DNA from: Mesorhizobium sp. NZP2077
GTDB taxonomy: Bacteria; Pseudomonadota; Alphaproteobacteria; Rhizobiales; Rhizobiaceae
Length of the DNA: 64,000 bases
Reading direction: 5' to 3'
NCBI RefSeq assembly: GCF_013170805.1
Contig: NZ_CP051293.1
Span: 1,742,001-1,806,000, forward strand
Shown: in pieces, positions 44,981 through 53,209 of the stretch
Numbering within the stretch: position 1 is the stretch's first letter
Layout of the letters: each line of letters starts with the position of its first letter
Translations under genes and position numbers: made by a program
Notes under the pieces: generated by a model
Told to the model about the DNA's origin: nothing
Database searches by the model: none
What the model saw: only the letters and a program-made list of their open reading frames with translations

Positions 44981-47182
44981 TCAGGCGCGTGGCACCGTCT
45001 CCATCGGGAAGATCATCACCGCGCCCTTCGGGCCGCTCTTGTCGGCAAGCCGCATCACCGAGCGGGTCGGCGGCGCCGCGCCGATATCGGCGAGCATGTC
45101 GGAGAAGCTGGGGGGGCCGAGGCCACGCGTCATCGAGGCGACGCCATCCTGCGCCAGGAAACTCAAATCCTCCTTCTCGCTCTCCGGCGGCGCCTCGGTC
45201 AGCACCGCGATCATCCGCTCCATGCCGAAGCTGGTGTCTGTGAAGGCGAGCAGCCCTTCCTCCAACGTTGCCTGCGGGGCGAGGCGCTCGGCAACGATGT
45301 GGGTGATCGAATAGTCGCTGCCGACATAGAGCACGTTGATATCGACCAACTGGTCCGAGCTGTTCTTGGCCAGCACATGCACCTCGTCGCCCGGTGAGAC
45401 GCGCGGCACCACCGAAGCCTGCAAGGGTTCAAGCCCATCCTTGTCGCGGCGCTTGACCTGGAACTGGACGTCGACATCCTCGGGCTTGTAGTCGGAGGCC
45501 GCCGCCAGCCGCGACAGGCCGGTGGCCCGGAAGATGGTGCGCAAATTCCTGGTGGTGGCGTCGACCAGCTTCTGGCGATCGTCCGGGTGGATGATGACCA
45601 GCGGCGGCTTGCTGCCGTCCTTCAAGGTCACGTCGCCCGATGACGGCAGGAACCACAGCGCCGGCTTGTCGGATGCGTCCTTGGCGGCGCCTTCGATGGC
45701 ATTCTCGCGCATCACCGCGAAGCGCAGCTCGGCGCTCTTGCCCGGGTCGACCAGCTCGATGTTGAAGCCGGTTTCCTTCGCGGTGGCCAGTTCGTCGAGG
45801 ACTGAATTGACCAGCGCGGTTTCCTTCTCCAGTCCCTTGGTCGCGGCCGGGCGTGCGACTGCGAGCTTGTAGTCGACGGCGATCTCCGCCACCCGCGCAT
45901 AGGCGTTGGCGGGAAAGTCGGTGAGCTTGAGTGCCGGCTTCTTCTCGAATTCGACCGGCTTGACATGGCTTTCCAGGTTTTTTGCCGATTCCACCTCGAG
46001 ATAGCCGACTGCGTCGGACAGCGACGACAGCGCCGACGGCAGGATGGCGAGCTTGCTGCCCGGAGTGAGGCGATGTAGCAGGCCGGCGCCGATCGTCGCC
46101 TCGCCGTCCTTGACGACGATGGGCCACTGCATGACCGCGTCGGTCTTGTCGGTGCCGAAGACGCGCGCGTCGAGTTCGCCCTCGAATAGCGGCGTCGGCC
46201 GGGTACGGCTGTCGGCCGAATATTGCTGCAGCACGGCCTGGCCAAGCTGGCGATAGGTGACGTTTGGATTCTCCGCCAGTTTCGACAGGATGGTGAAGGT
46301 GAACAGGCCGAAGCGCGGCGCATCCGTCGTGCCCTTGGGCAGTGGCATTTCCGGCGTCGTCTCCACCGTCTGCGCGGCATAAAAGGCGACCAGCTTGCCC
46401 TTGGTGATCGCCTCGCCGCCGGTAGGCGTCAGGTTGAAGGCGGGCTTGCGCGCGCCATTCTCGTCGAGGCCGCGCGAGGCGCTTGCGACGGTGTCCTCAT
46501 AGGTCTTGATGGCCGCCGCTCTTGCCGCCTCGTCGCCGCCGACCAGGTCGGCGAATTCAACCTTGCGCTCCAGCTCGTCATCGACCTCGACGGCGCGTGT
46601 CGCGGTGCCGGAATGGCAGCAGTCGAAGACAGCCCAAACGAAGGCGCCCTTGTTGCGGATGGCGTCGAGCGCGTCGCCGATTTCGTTGTCGACCAGCGCG
46701 TTCGGCACGCCGGCATCGCGGTTGATCCACTTTTCGATGTCGACAGGCAGGAAGATCTCGTCGAGCCCGTCGGTCTCGTCGCCCTTGACCCTCTCCGGCT
46801 GCTGGGCGCCGTGGCCGGACAGATGCAGGTAGACGAAATCGTCGCGCTGAACCTTGGCAGCGAGGTCAGCCAAGGCGGCCTTGATCGCAGCATGGGTCGG
46901 CAAGCCATTGGCGCCAGGCACGTCCTTGGCGAGCAGCGTGACGTTTTCGGGTGCGAACCTAACCGGGGCCGGCACGTTCTTCAGCAGATACTCGTGCACC
47001 AGGCCGGCATCGTTCTTCGGCCCGATCAGCCAATTCCTCTGCGGCAAGGCAGGATATTCAGTGCAGGCGACCAGCAGCGCATGGTAGGTGCGCGATGCGG
47101 CCCGGGCTCGAAACGAGACCGTACCGGCGGCCATCAGCGCCGAAGTGCCGACAAGAAGCGTCCGGCGTGTCAATTTGATCAT
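44981..47182 (-). CDS. Tat-exported caspase-family peptidase-like protein
   Basis: 733 residues. A twin-arginine signal ('LTRRTLLVGTSALMAAG', residues 4-20) predicts folded export by Tat. The caspase (C14) domain spans about 32-330, with His124 ('HLSGHGAQ') and Cys189 in 'FDCCHSGTATR', a metacaspase-like active-site pair. The next 400 residues have no obvious family. A DUF4384-like region may be present around 'FQVKRRDKDGLEPLQASVVPRVSPGDEVHVLAKNSSDQLVDINVLYVGSDYSITHI'. The start at 47182 follows GGGGAA. It leads the five-gene leftward operon. Confidence 0.88.
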   Translation of the reverse strand: MIKLTRRTLLVGTSALMAAGTVSFRARAASRTYHALLVACTEYPALPQRNWLIGPKNDAGLVHEYLLKNVPAPVRFAPENVTLLAKDVPGANGLPTHAAIKAALADLAAKVQRDDFVYLHLSGHGAQQPERVKGDETDGLDEIFLPVDIEKWINRDAGVPNALVDNEIGDALDAIRNKGAFVWAVFDCCHSGTATRAVEVDDELERKVEFADLVGGDEAARAAAIKTYEDTVASASRGLDENGARKPAFNLTPTGGEAITKGKLVAFYAAQTVETTPEMPLPKGTTDAPRFGLFTFTILSKLAENPNVTYRQLGQAVLQQYSADSRTRPTPLFEGELDARVFGTDKTDAVMQWPIVVKDGEATIGAGLLHRLTPGSKLAILPSALSSLSDAVGYLEVESAKNLESHVKPVEFEKKPALKLTDFPANAYARVAEIAVDYKLAVARPAATKGLEKETALVNSVLDELATAKETGFNIELVDPGKSAELRFAVMRENAIEGAAKDASDKPALWFLPSSGDVTLKDGSKPPLVIIHPDDRQKLVDATTRNLRTIFRATGLSRLAAASDYKPEDVDVQFQVKRRDKDGLEPLQASVVPRVSPGDEVHVLAKNSSDQLVDINVLYVGSDYSITHIVAERLAPQATLEEGLLAFTDTSFGMERMIAVLTEAPPESEKEDLSFLAQDGVASMTRGLGPPSFSDMLADIGAAPPTRSVMRLADKSGPKGAVMIFPMETVPRA

Positions 47183-47426
47183 GATTGCTTCCCCAAGCCC
47201 GATCGAATTTCCCAAGCGAAACCATCCTCGTCGAGGATTTTGTCAGTATTTTGAATGTCGCTGCGCCATCAAGCTTGCCGTCACCAAATGTGCCGGCACG
47301 TCATCGATTGGTCCGGGACAACAGAACAGTAGCAAAGACGACGGTTCGTCGCTATCTCAATGGGATCAGGCGGTTTGCCCGGGCAAACAGCCTGAAGATG
47401 GCGTTGGACAAAGTTGGAACCGGACC

Positions 47427-47831
47427 ATGGCGGCTAGGGATGTGCTGACGAAAAACCAATTGTGCGTGCTCGAGAAGCTCGAGACCGCCAGCGGACCGCT
47501 CAGCGCCTACACCTTGCTCGACCAGTTGCGCGAGCGCGGTTTTCGCGCGCCGCTGCAGGTCTATCGAGCCCTCGACACGCTGGTCAAATCTGGCTTCGTG
47601 CACCGGCTGGAAAGCATCAACTCCTTCGTCGCCTGCGCCGAACCGCACGACCACAGCCATTCGATGACCGCTTTCGCCATCTGCGACACATGCGGGCAGG
47701 TGACCGAGATGTCGGATCACGATGTGGGCCACCAGCTCGACGAATGGGTGCGCTCGACGGGATTTGCCGCCAAGAAGGCAGTGATCGAGTTTCGGGGTGT
47801 GTGTGCGAAGTGCCGGGCGCAAGCGGCTTAA
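47427..47831 (+). CDS. zur: Fur-family zinc uptake regulator Zur
   Basis: A 134-residue metalloregulator. The winged helix spans about 5-65 ('GPLSAYTLLDQLRERGFRAPLQVYRALDTLVKSGFVHRLES'). Metal sites include 'EPHDHSHSM' and two Cys pairs, 'CDTCG' and 'CAKC', that form the structural zinc site. The missing N-terminal His-rich part and the 'LQVYRALD' helix point to Zur rather than Fur. No znu transporter genes lie next to it, which is unusual for rhizobia. It is divergent from the caspase operon, and its coding end meets the macro-domain gene. Confidence 0.82.
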   Translation: MAARDVLTKNQLCVLEKLETASGPLSAYTLLDQLRERGFRAPLQVYRALDTLVKSGFVHRLESINSFVACAEPHDHSHSMTAFAICDTCGQVTEMSDHDVGHQLDEWVRSTGFAAKKAVIEFRGVCAKCRAQAA

Positions 47832-47832
47832 G

Positions 47833-48300
47833 CTACGTCTCGAACTCGTTCAAGAATGTCTCATAGACCACATATCGCGTGGCTCGGGGCGTGAGGTACT
47901 CCACAAGCAGGGGTCTAACTTCGTCCTGCCACGACAGCTTGCCCAACCCAGCTCCGATTTTCGGCAAGGCAACGGATTCTATCAAGTTCCTGTCAGCCCA
48001 CTTGGCAAGCCCACGAATCGCCTTGCGCAGATAGGGTAGTGTGGCGTGATACATATCGGGCTGGGTCGCCAGATAGACAAAGCCGGGCTGATCGCCATCC
48101 GGTTTCAAGGCCCAGAGTTGCCCCCCTGTAAATTTACCTGCCCGCGCGTGTTTCTTGAAAGCGGCTTGTACATTAGGCCACTTTTTCGAAATCTTCAGTG
48201 CGAGGCCGGTGCCAAGCCCCTCCTGATTGCCCTCGGCGACGCCCTGAGCGATGTAATTTTCTTTTGCTGCCAGCAAATCCCCCGCGACAAAGACAATCAT
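47833..48300 (-). CDS. macro domain protein (ADP-ribose binding, TARG1/OARD1-like) behind polA
   Basis: A 155-residue single macro domain. 'VFVAGDLLAAKENYIAQGVAEGNQEGLGTGLALKISKKWP' gives the ADP-ribose-binding loop, and 'LPKIGAGLGKLSW' is the second loop in the pattern of TARG1/OARD1 proteins. The positions matching the TARG1 catalytic Lys84 and Asp125 (from memory) are Gln and Gly here, so it may bind rather than hydrolyse ADP-ribose adducts. It starts 8 bp after the polA stop and is probably co-transcribed, which links it to DNA repair. No DarT-like toxin is adjacent. Confidence 0.82.
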   Translation of the reverse strand: MIVFVAGDLLAAKENYIAQGVAEGNQEGLGTGLALKISKKWPNVQAAFKKHARAGKFTGGQLWALKPDGDQPGFVYLATQPDMYHATLPYLRKAIRGLAKWADRNLIESVALPKIGAGLGKLSWQDEVRPLLVEYLTPRATRYVVYETFLNEFET

Positions 48301-48307
48301 AGGATTT

Positions 48308-51265
48308 TCAGTGCGCCTCGTCCCAGTTGTGGGCCGCACGGGCATCGACATGCAGCGGCACCGACATCGATACCGCCGGCATCGCCGCGTTTTCCATGAC
48401 ATGGCGCACGACCGGGATTGTCGCCTCGACCTCCGCCTCGACCGTTTCGAAGATCAGTTCGTCATGCACCTGCAAGAGCATGCGGGCCGATAGCTTTGCC
48501 TTGTCCAGCGCCTCCTCCATGCGCACCATGGCGCGGCGGATGATGTCGGCGGCGGTGCCTTGCAGGCGGGCATTGATCGAGGCGCGCTCGTTGAACGCGC
48601 GCAGCGATGGGTTGGACGAGCGGATGTCGGGATAGTGGATGCGGCGGCCGAAGACGGTTTCGACAAAGCCGTGCTCGCGCGCATAGGCCTTGGTTTCCTC
48701 GATATAGTCGCGGATGCCGGGGAAACGCTCGAAATATTTCTTGATGTAGTTGCTGGCCTCCTCGCGCGGGATCGACAGCTGGTTGGCGAGGCCGAAGGCC
48801 GAGATACCGTAGATGATGCCGAAATTGATCGCCTTGGCGCGGCGGCGGATCTCCGACGGCATGCCTTGCACGGGCACGTTGAACATTTCCGATGCGGTGA
48901 TGGCATGGATGTCGGCGCCGTCGGCGAAAGCCTGCCGCAATTGCGGGATCTCGGCGACATGGGCAAGCACGCGCAGCTCGATCTGGCTGTAGTCGGCCGA
49001 GACCAGCCGGTTGCCCTTATCGGCGATGAAGGCGGTCCTGATCTTGCGGCCTTCGGCGGTGCGCACCGGAATGTTCTGCAGGTTCGGGTCGGACGATGAC
49101 AGACGGCCCGTCGTCGTCGCGGCCAGCGCGTAGGAGGTGTGGACGCGCCTGGTGTCGGGGTGGATGAAGCCGGGCAGCGCATCGGTGTAGGTCGATTTCA
49201 ACTTGGTCAGCTGGCGCCAGTCGACGATCTTGCGCGGCAGTTCATGGCCTTCGGCGGCAAGGTCTTCCAGCAGCTGCGCCGAGGTCGACCATTGGCCGGT
49301 CTTGGTTTTCGAACCGCCGGGCAGACCCATGCGGCCGAAAAGGATATCGCCAAGCTGCTTGGGCGAGCCGATGTTGATGCGTTCGCCGATGAGTTGGTAG
49401 ATTTCCTCTTCGAGCCGGGCGGCACCTTGCGCCAGTTCGCCCGACAGCCGCGACAGGATCTGCCGGTCGACGGAGATGCCGCGCTGCTCCATGCGCGCCA
49501 GCACCGGCACCAGCGGCCGCTCCAAGCGCTCATAAACGGAGACCAGACCCTTGGCGGCAAGCCGGGGTTTCAGCACCAACCAGAGCCGCAGCGTCACATC
49601 GGCGTCTTCCGCGGCATGAGCGGTCGCTCTGTCGATGTCGACCTGGTCGAAACCGACGGCGCTCTTGCCGGAGCCGGTCACGTCCTTGAGCACGAGCGGG
49701 GTATGGCCAAGCCATTTTTCGGCCAGCGCGTCCATGCCGTGGCCATGCGGGGTGCCGGCATCGAGCACGTAGGAGATCAGCATGGTGTCGTCGAACGGCG
49801 CGACATCGATGCCGTAACGGCTCATGATGACCAGATCGTATTTCAAATTCTGCGCAATCTTGAGGACCGATTTGTCCTCGAGGAGCGGTTTTAGCACCGC
49901 CAGTGCCTCGCGAAGCGGGATCTGGTTTTCGAGCGTGCCGCCGCCGAGCAGGTCGCCATTGCCGCTCTTGTGGGCGAAGGGAATGTAGCCGGCGCGGCCG
50001 GGCGCCGTGGCTATCGCCATGCCGATCAGTTCGGCCTGCATCGGATCGCCCGACGTCGCCCTGACGTCGAAAGCAGTGACACCAGCCTCCCGCGCCTCGG
50101 CGATCCACGCCTTCAGCGTCGCGATATCGCGAATGCATTGGTAGGCTGACGTGTCGATCTTGTCGGTTGCCGCACGCTCCAGCCGCAAGGCTGAGAGCAG
50201 GGAAGGGGTGTCACCTTGCTTCCCGGTGTCCACTGTAGTGGTTGCCGCTCCGTTGGCCTGGCTTGGCTCGGCACCGGTCCGAGCCGAAACTGGCGCTCCG
50301 GCGCCGACATCGGGGCCGTGCGCATTGTCGGCGCGTTCGACAGTCACGGCGACTGCCTGGACGTCGCCGGCCTCGGTGCTGGTCGCTTCCGCCACGCGGC
50401 GGGTCAGCGAGGTGAATTCCATGGTTTTCAGGAAGCCAATCAGCTTTGGCCCGTCCGGGGCATGCAGGACGAAATCGTCCAGTCCGTCGGTCACCGGCAC
50501 GTCGTTCTTCAGCGTCACCAATTGGCGCGAGATCAGCGCCTTGTCGGTGTTGGCGATGATCGATTCGCGCCTCTTGTCCTGCTTGATCTCGCCGGCTCGG
50601 GCCAGCAGCCCGTCGAGGTCGCCAAACTGCTCCAGCAACTGCGCCGCCGTCTTCGGCCCGATGCCGGGCACGCCAGGCACATTGTCGACCGAATCGCCGG
50701 TCAGCGCCTGCAGATCGACCATCTTTTCCGGCGGCACGCCCCATTTCTCGATGACCTCGGGGATGCCGATCTGACGGTCCTTCATCGGGTCGTACATGCC
50801 GACCGTATCGCCGACCAGCTGCATCAAATCCTTGTCCGAAGAGATGATGGTGGTGTCGCCGCCGGCTTCGCGGGCCAGCCTGGCATAGGTGGCGATGAGG
50901 TCGTCGGCTTCATAACCTTCGATCTCGATGCAAGGCAGGTTGAACGCCCTGGTTGCCTGCCGGATCAGGCCGAATTGCGGGATCAGATCCTCGGGCGGCG
51001 CCGAACGGTTGGCCTTGTATTCGGGGTAGAGGTCGTTGCGGAAGGTTTTCGAGGAATAGTCGAAGATGACCGCGAAATGCGTCGGCACAATGCCTACATC
51101 GGTGTTGCGGGCATCCTGCATCAGCTTCCACAGCATGTTGCAGAAACCGGAAACGGCGCCGACCGGTAGGCCATCGGACTTACGCGTCAGCGGCGGCAGT
51201 GCGTGGTAGGCCCGGAAGATGTAGCCGGAACCGTCGACAAGAAAGAGATGATCGCCTTTTTTCAT
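48308..51265 (-). CDS. polA: DNA polymerase I
   Basis: 985 residues for gap filling and Okazaki-fragment maturation. The 5' nuclease domain (about 1-300) has 'FLVDGSGYIFRAYHALPPL', 'GYEADDLIATYA' and 'LTGDSVDNVPGVPGIGPKTA'. The 3'-5' exonuclease region (about 385-575) keeps 'QNLKYDLVIM' and 'AAEDADVTL', but its first motif reads 'FDVRATS' where E. coli has FDTET, so the catalytic Glu is missing. The polymerase domain has motif A 'DYSQIELRVLAH', motif B 'RRAKAINFGIIYG' and motif C 'LLQVHDELIFE'. The start at 51265 is set by homology. Confidence 0.97.
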   Translation of the reverse strand: MKKGDHLFLVDGSGYIFRAYHALPPLTRKSDGLPVGAVSGFCNMLWKLMQDARNTDVGIVPTHFAVIFDYSSKTFRNDLYPEYKANRSAPPEDLIPQFGLIRQATRAFNLPCIEIEGYEADDLIATYARLAREAGGDTTIISSDKDLMQLVGDTVGMYDPMKDRQIGIPEVIEKWGVPPEKMVDLQALTGDSVDNVPGVPGIGPKTAAQLLEQFGDLDGLLARAGEIKQDKRRESIIANTDKALISRQLVTLKNDVPVTDGLDDFVLHAPDGPKLIGFLKTMEFTSLTRRVAEATSTEAGDVQAVAVTVERADNAHGPDVGAGAPVSARTGAEPSQANGAATTTVDTGKQGDTPSLLSALRLERAATDKIDTSAYQCIRDIATLKAWIAEAREAGVTAFDVRATSGDPMQAELIGMAIATAPGRAGYIPFAHKSGNGDLLGGGTLENQIPLREALAVLKPLLEDKSVLKIAQNLKYDLVIMSRYGIDVAPFDDTMLISYVLDAGTPHGHGMDALAEKWLGHTPLVLKDVTGSGKSAVGFDQVDIDRATAHAAEDADVTLRLWLVLKPRLAAKGLVSVYERLERPLVPVLARMEQRGISVDRQILSRLSGELAQGAARLEEEIYQLIGERINIGSPKQLGDILFGRMGLPGGSKTKTGQWSTSAQLLEDLAAEGHELPRKIVDWRQLTKLKSTYTDALPGFIHPDTRRVHTSYALAATTTGRLSSSDPNLQNIPVRTAEGRKIRTAFIADKGNRLVSADYSQIELRVLAHVAEIPQLRQAFADGADIHAITASEMFNVPVQGMPSEIRRRAKAINFGIIYGISAFGLANQLSIPREEASNYIKKYFERFPGIRDYIEETKAYAREHGFVETVFGRRIHYPDIRSSNPSLRAFNERASINARLQGTAADIIRRAMVRMEEALDKAKLSARMLLQVHDELIFETVEAEVEATIPVVRHVMENAAMPAVSMSVPLHVDARAAHNWDEAH

Positions 51266-51436
51266 GCCGGCAGGGATAGCGCGGCGCGATGGCTTGGTCC
51301 ATGCCAAAGGCACCGAGACCAACCGGTTCCGGCAACACCCTGACAGAACGAAGTCGACCCGGCTGATCACGCCCACGTTACAAAAGTGTAATTTTCGTGC
51401 CCTTGAAACGCCACGTTCAAAGACACAAATACAGGT

Positions 51437-51584
51437 CATCGGCAGTTTTCGCCGAGTCCGGAGCAAGGCCCGTCCCCCGCCTATCCCGGACAACTGCGGC
51501 AGCCTATCCCCCCTCTCCGGGCTGCCGCATCGTTTCGAGTACAGGACCGCCGTGGTTCCCCCTCCACCACGGCGGTCTTTTTTT
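51437..51584 (+). ncRNA. probable small regulatory RNA with C-rich loops (AbcR-like position)
   Basis: The polA/M20 gap holds a strong terminator with no coding sequence before it. Three stem-loops can be drawn: GTCCGG...CCGGAC (51456-51492), GCGGCAGCC...GGCTGCCGC (51496-51528) and the terminator. Each presents a C-rich loop (GTCCCCCGCC, TATCCCCCCTCTCC, TTCCCCCTCCA), the usual anti-Shine-Dalgarno signature of alphaproteobacterial sRNAs. A weak promoter (CTTGAA at 51402, 17-nt spacer) would start it near 51437. From memory, tandem AbcR (alpha-r15) sRNAs lie next to polA in Sinorhizobium. The 5' end is approximate. Confidence 0.6.
51545..51584 (+). terminator. strong Rho-independent terminator in the polA/M20 gap
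   Basis: GACCGCCGTGG and CCACGGCGGTC form a perfect 11-bp stem with an 11-nt loop, followed by seven T residues. No rightward gene ends before it, so it most likely ends a small RNA. Confidence 0.88.
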
Positions 51585-51598
51585 GCCTATTGCTTTTT

Positions 51599-51645
51599 TG
51601 CATGTCGTTCTCCCAAAACCGGGGCCACTTTTGGGACGACATGCA
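51599..51645. repeat. 47-bp palindromic dispersed repeat, copy 1
   Basis: TGCATGTCGTTCTCCCAAAA...TTTTGGGACGACATGCA. An almost identical copy lies in inverted orientation at 58683-58730. It is typical of short rhizobial intergenic repeats and lies between the sRNA terminator and the M20 peptidase gene. Confidence 0.8.
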
Positions 51646-51744
51646 TTGGCGATAGCCGACTCGCGCGTTGGTCCAATGGTCCCGGGCTTTTCGTTTCGCC
51701 GCTCTGCCTTTACGGTTCCGGCACTGAATCGAAAGGCTCCAATA

Positions 51745-53130
51745 ATGTCCGCAGTTTCCCCCGTCCTCGACCGTCTCGACAAGAATCTCGACCAGAGCCT
51801 GGAGCGGCTATTCGGCCTGCTCAGGATCAAGTCGATCTCCACCGATCCGGCCTATGCCGCCGACTGCCGCAAGGCTGCGGAATGGCTGGTGGCGGAACTC
51901 AAGCTGATCGGCTTCGATGCCAGCGTGCGCGACACGCCGGGCCACCCGATGGTGGTGGCGCATCATGAGGGGCCGGCCGGCGCGCCGCATGTGCTGTTCT
52001 ACGGCCATTACGACGTGCAGCCGGTCGACCCGATCGAATTGTGGGAAAGCGATCCGTTCGCGCCTGCCATCAAGGAGGTCGGGCCCGACCACAAGGTGAT
52101 ATCAGGGCGCGGCTCGGCCGACGACAAGGGCCAGCTGATGACCTTTGTCGAGGCTTGCCGCGCCTGGAAACAGGTGCATGGCAATCTGCCATGCCGCGTC
52201 ACCATCCTGTTCGAGGGCGAGGAGGAGTCCGGCTCGCCGTCGCTCAAGCCGTTCCTCGAGGCCAATGCCGAAGAGCTCAAGGCCGATTTCGCGCTGGTCT
52301 GCGACACCGGCATGTGGGACCGCGACACGCCCTCGATCTGCGTCGGGCTGCGTGGGCTGGTCGGCGAGGAGATCACCGTCAAGGCCGCCGACCGCGACCT
52401 GCATTCGGGTCTCTATGGCGGTGCCGCCGCCAACCCGATCCGCATCCTGGCCAAGGTGCTGGCCGACATCCACGACAAGGATGGCCACATCACAATCCCC
52501 GGCTTCTATGACGGCGTTGAGGAAACACCGTCGCAGGTGCTGAAATCCTGGGAGACGCTGGGAGAGACGGCCGAGACCTTCCTTGGGCCTGTCGGCCTGT
52601 CGATCCCATCGGGCGAAAAGGGCCGTTCGGTGCTGGAACTGACCTGGGCGCGGCCGACCGCCGAGTTCAACGGCATCATCGGCGGCTATACCGGCAAGGG
52701 CTTCAAGACGGTGATCGCGGCGGAGGCTTCGGCGAAAGTGTCCTTCCGCCTCGTGCACAAGCAGGACCCGGCCAAGATCCGCGACGCTTTCCAGAAATTT
52801 GTCGAGGAGCGCATTCCGGCCGACTGTTCTGTCGAGTTCCATCCGCATGGCGGCTCGCCGGCAATCCAGCTTTCCTACGACTCGCCGTTCCTGGCCAAGG
52901 CCAAGATCGCGCTGTCGGACGAATGGCCGAAGCCCGCGGTGACGACCGGCAGCGGCGGCTCGATCCCCGTGGTCGGTGATTTCCAGACCTATCTCGGCAT
53001 GGAATCGCTTCTGGTCGGCTTCGGCCTCGACGACGACCGCATCCACTCGCCCAACGAGAAATACGAGCTCTCATCCTTCCACAAGGGCCAGCGCTCCTGG
53101 GCGCGCATTCTGGATGCTCTGACGCGCTAA
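51745..53130 (+). CDS. M20-family dipeptidase/metallopeptidase
   Basis: A 461-residue cytoplasmic di-zinc peptidase. Metal and catalytic motifs are 'FYGHYDVQP' (His, Asp), 'GRGSADDKGQL' (bridging Asp) and 'LFEGEEESGSP' (catalytic Glu and ligand). The lid domain spans about 195-345. It belongs to the carnosinase/PepV-like dipeptidase group (M20 family, 'dipeptidase' in most genomes), whose substrates are dipeptides or acylated amino acids. The start at 51745 has an AAAGG site, and upstream frame extension would run through the repeat. Confidence 0.92.
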   Translation: MSAVSPVLDRLDKNLDQSLERLFGLLRIKSISTDPAYAADCRKAAEWLVAELKLIGFDASVRDTPGHPMVVAHHEGPAGAPHVLFYGHYDVQPVDPIELWESDPFAPAIKEVGPDHKVISGRGSADDKGQLMTFVEACRAWKQVHGNLPCRVTILFEGEEESGSPSLKPFLEANAEELKADFALVCDTGMWDRDTPSICVGLRGLVGEEITVKAADRDLHSGLYGGAAANPIRILAKVLADIHDKDGHITIPGFYDGVEETPSQVLKSWETLGETAETFLGPVGLSIPSGEKGRSVLELTWARPTAEFNGIIGGYTGKGFKTVIAAEASAKVSFRLVHKQDPAKIRDAFQKFVEERIPADCSVEFHPHGGSPAIQLSYDSPFLAKAKIALSDEWPKPAVTTGSGGSIPVVGDFQTYLGMESLLVGFGLDDDRIHSPNEKYELSSFHKGQRSWARILDALTR

Positions 53131-53141
53131 AGGAGCGTGAG

Positions 53142-53163
53142 AATCAACTTTATGTTGATTTTT
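53142..53163 (+). terminator. small terminator after the M20 peptidase gene
   Basis: AATCAAC-tttat-GTTGATT followed by TTT, 12 bp after the stop codon. The stem is short (7 bp) and AT-rich, so it may be leaky. Confidence 0.6.
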
Positions 53164-53209
53164 CACCGGATCGCGGCGAGGACGGGGAACGCCGCGACCG
53201 GAGAAGACA

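Noticed and set aside
34495..47182. Caspase/protease region considered as an anti-phage defence island
   Set aside because: No nucleic-acid sensor, nuclease, cyclase or mobile-element signs. Almost all products are predicted to be exported, which does not suit intracellular phage sensing.
47833..48300. Macro domain considered as DarG antitoxin of a DarTG system
   Set aside because: No DarT-like ADP-ribosyltransferase is adjacent; the neighbours are polA and zur, and the protein lacks the DarG C-terminal domain.
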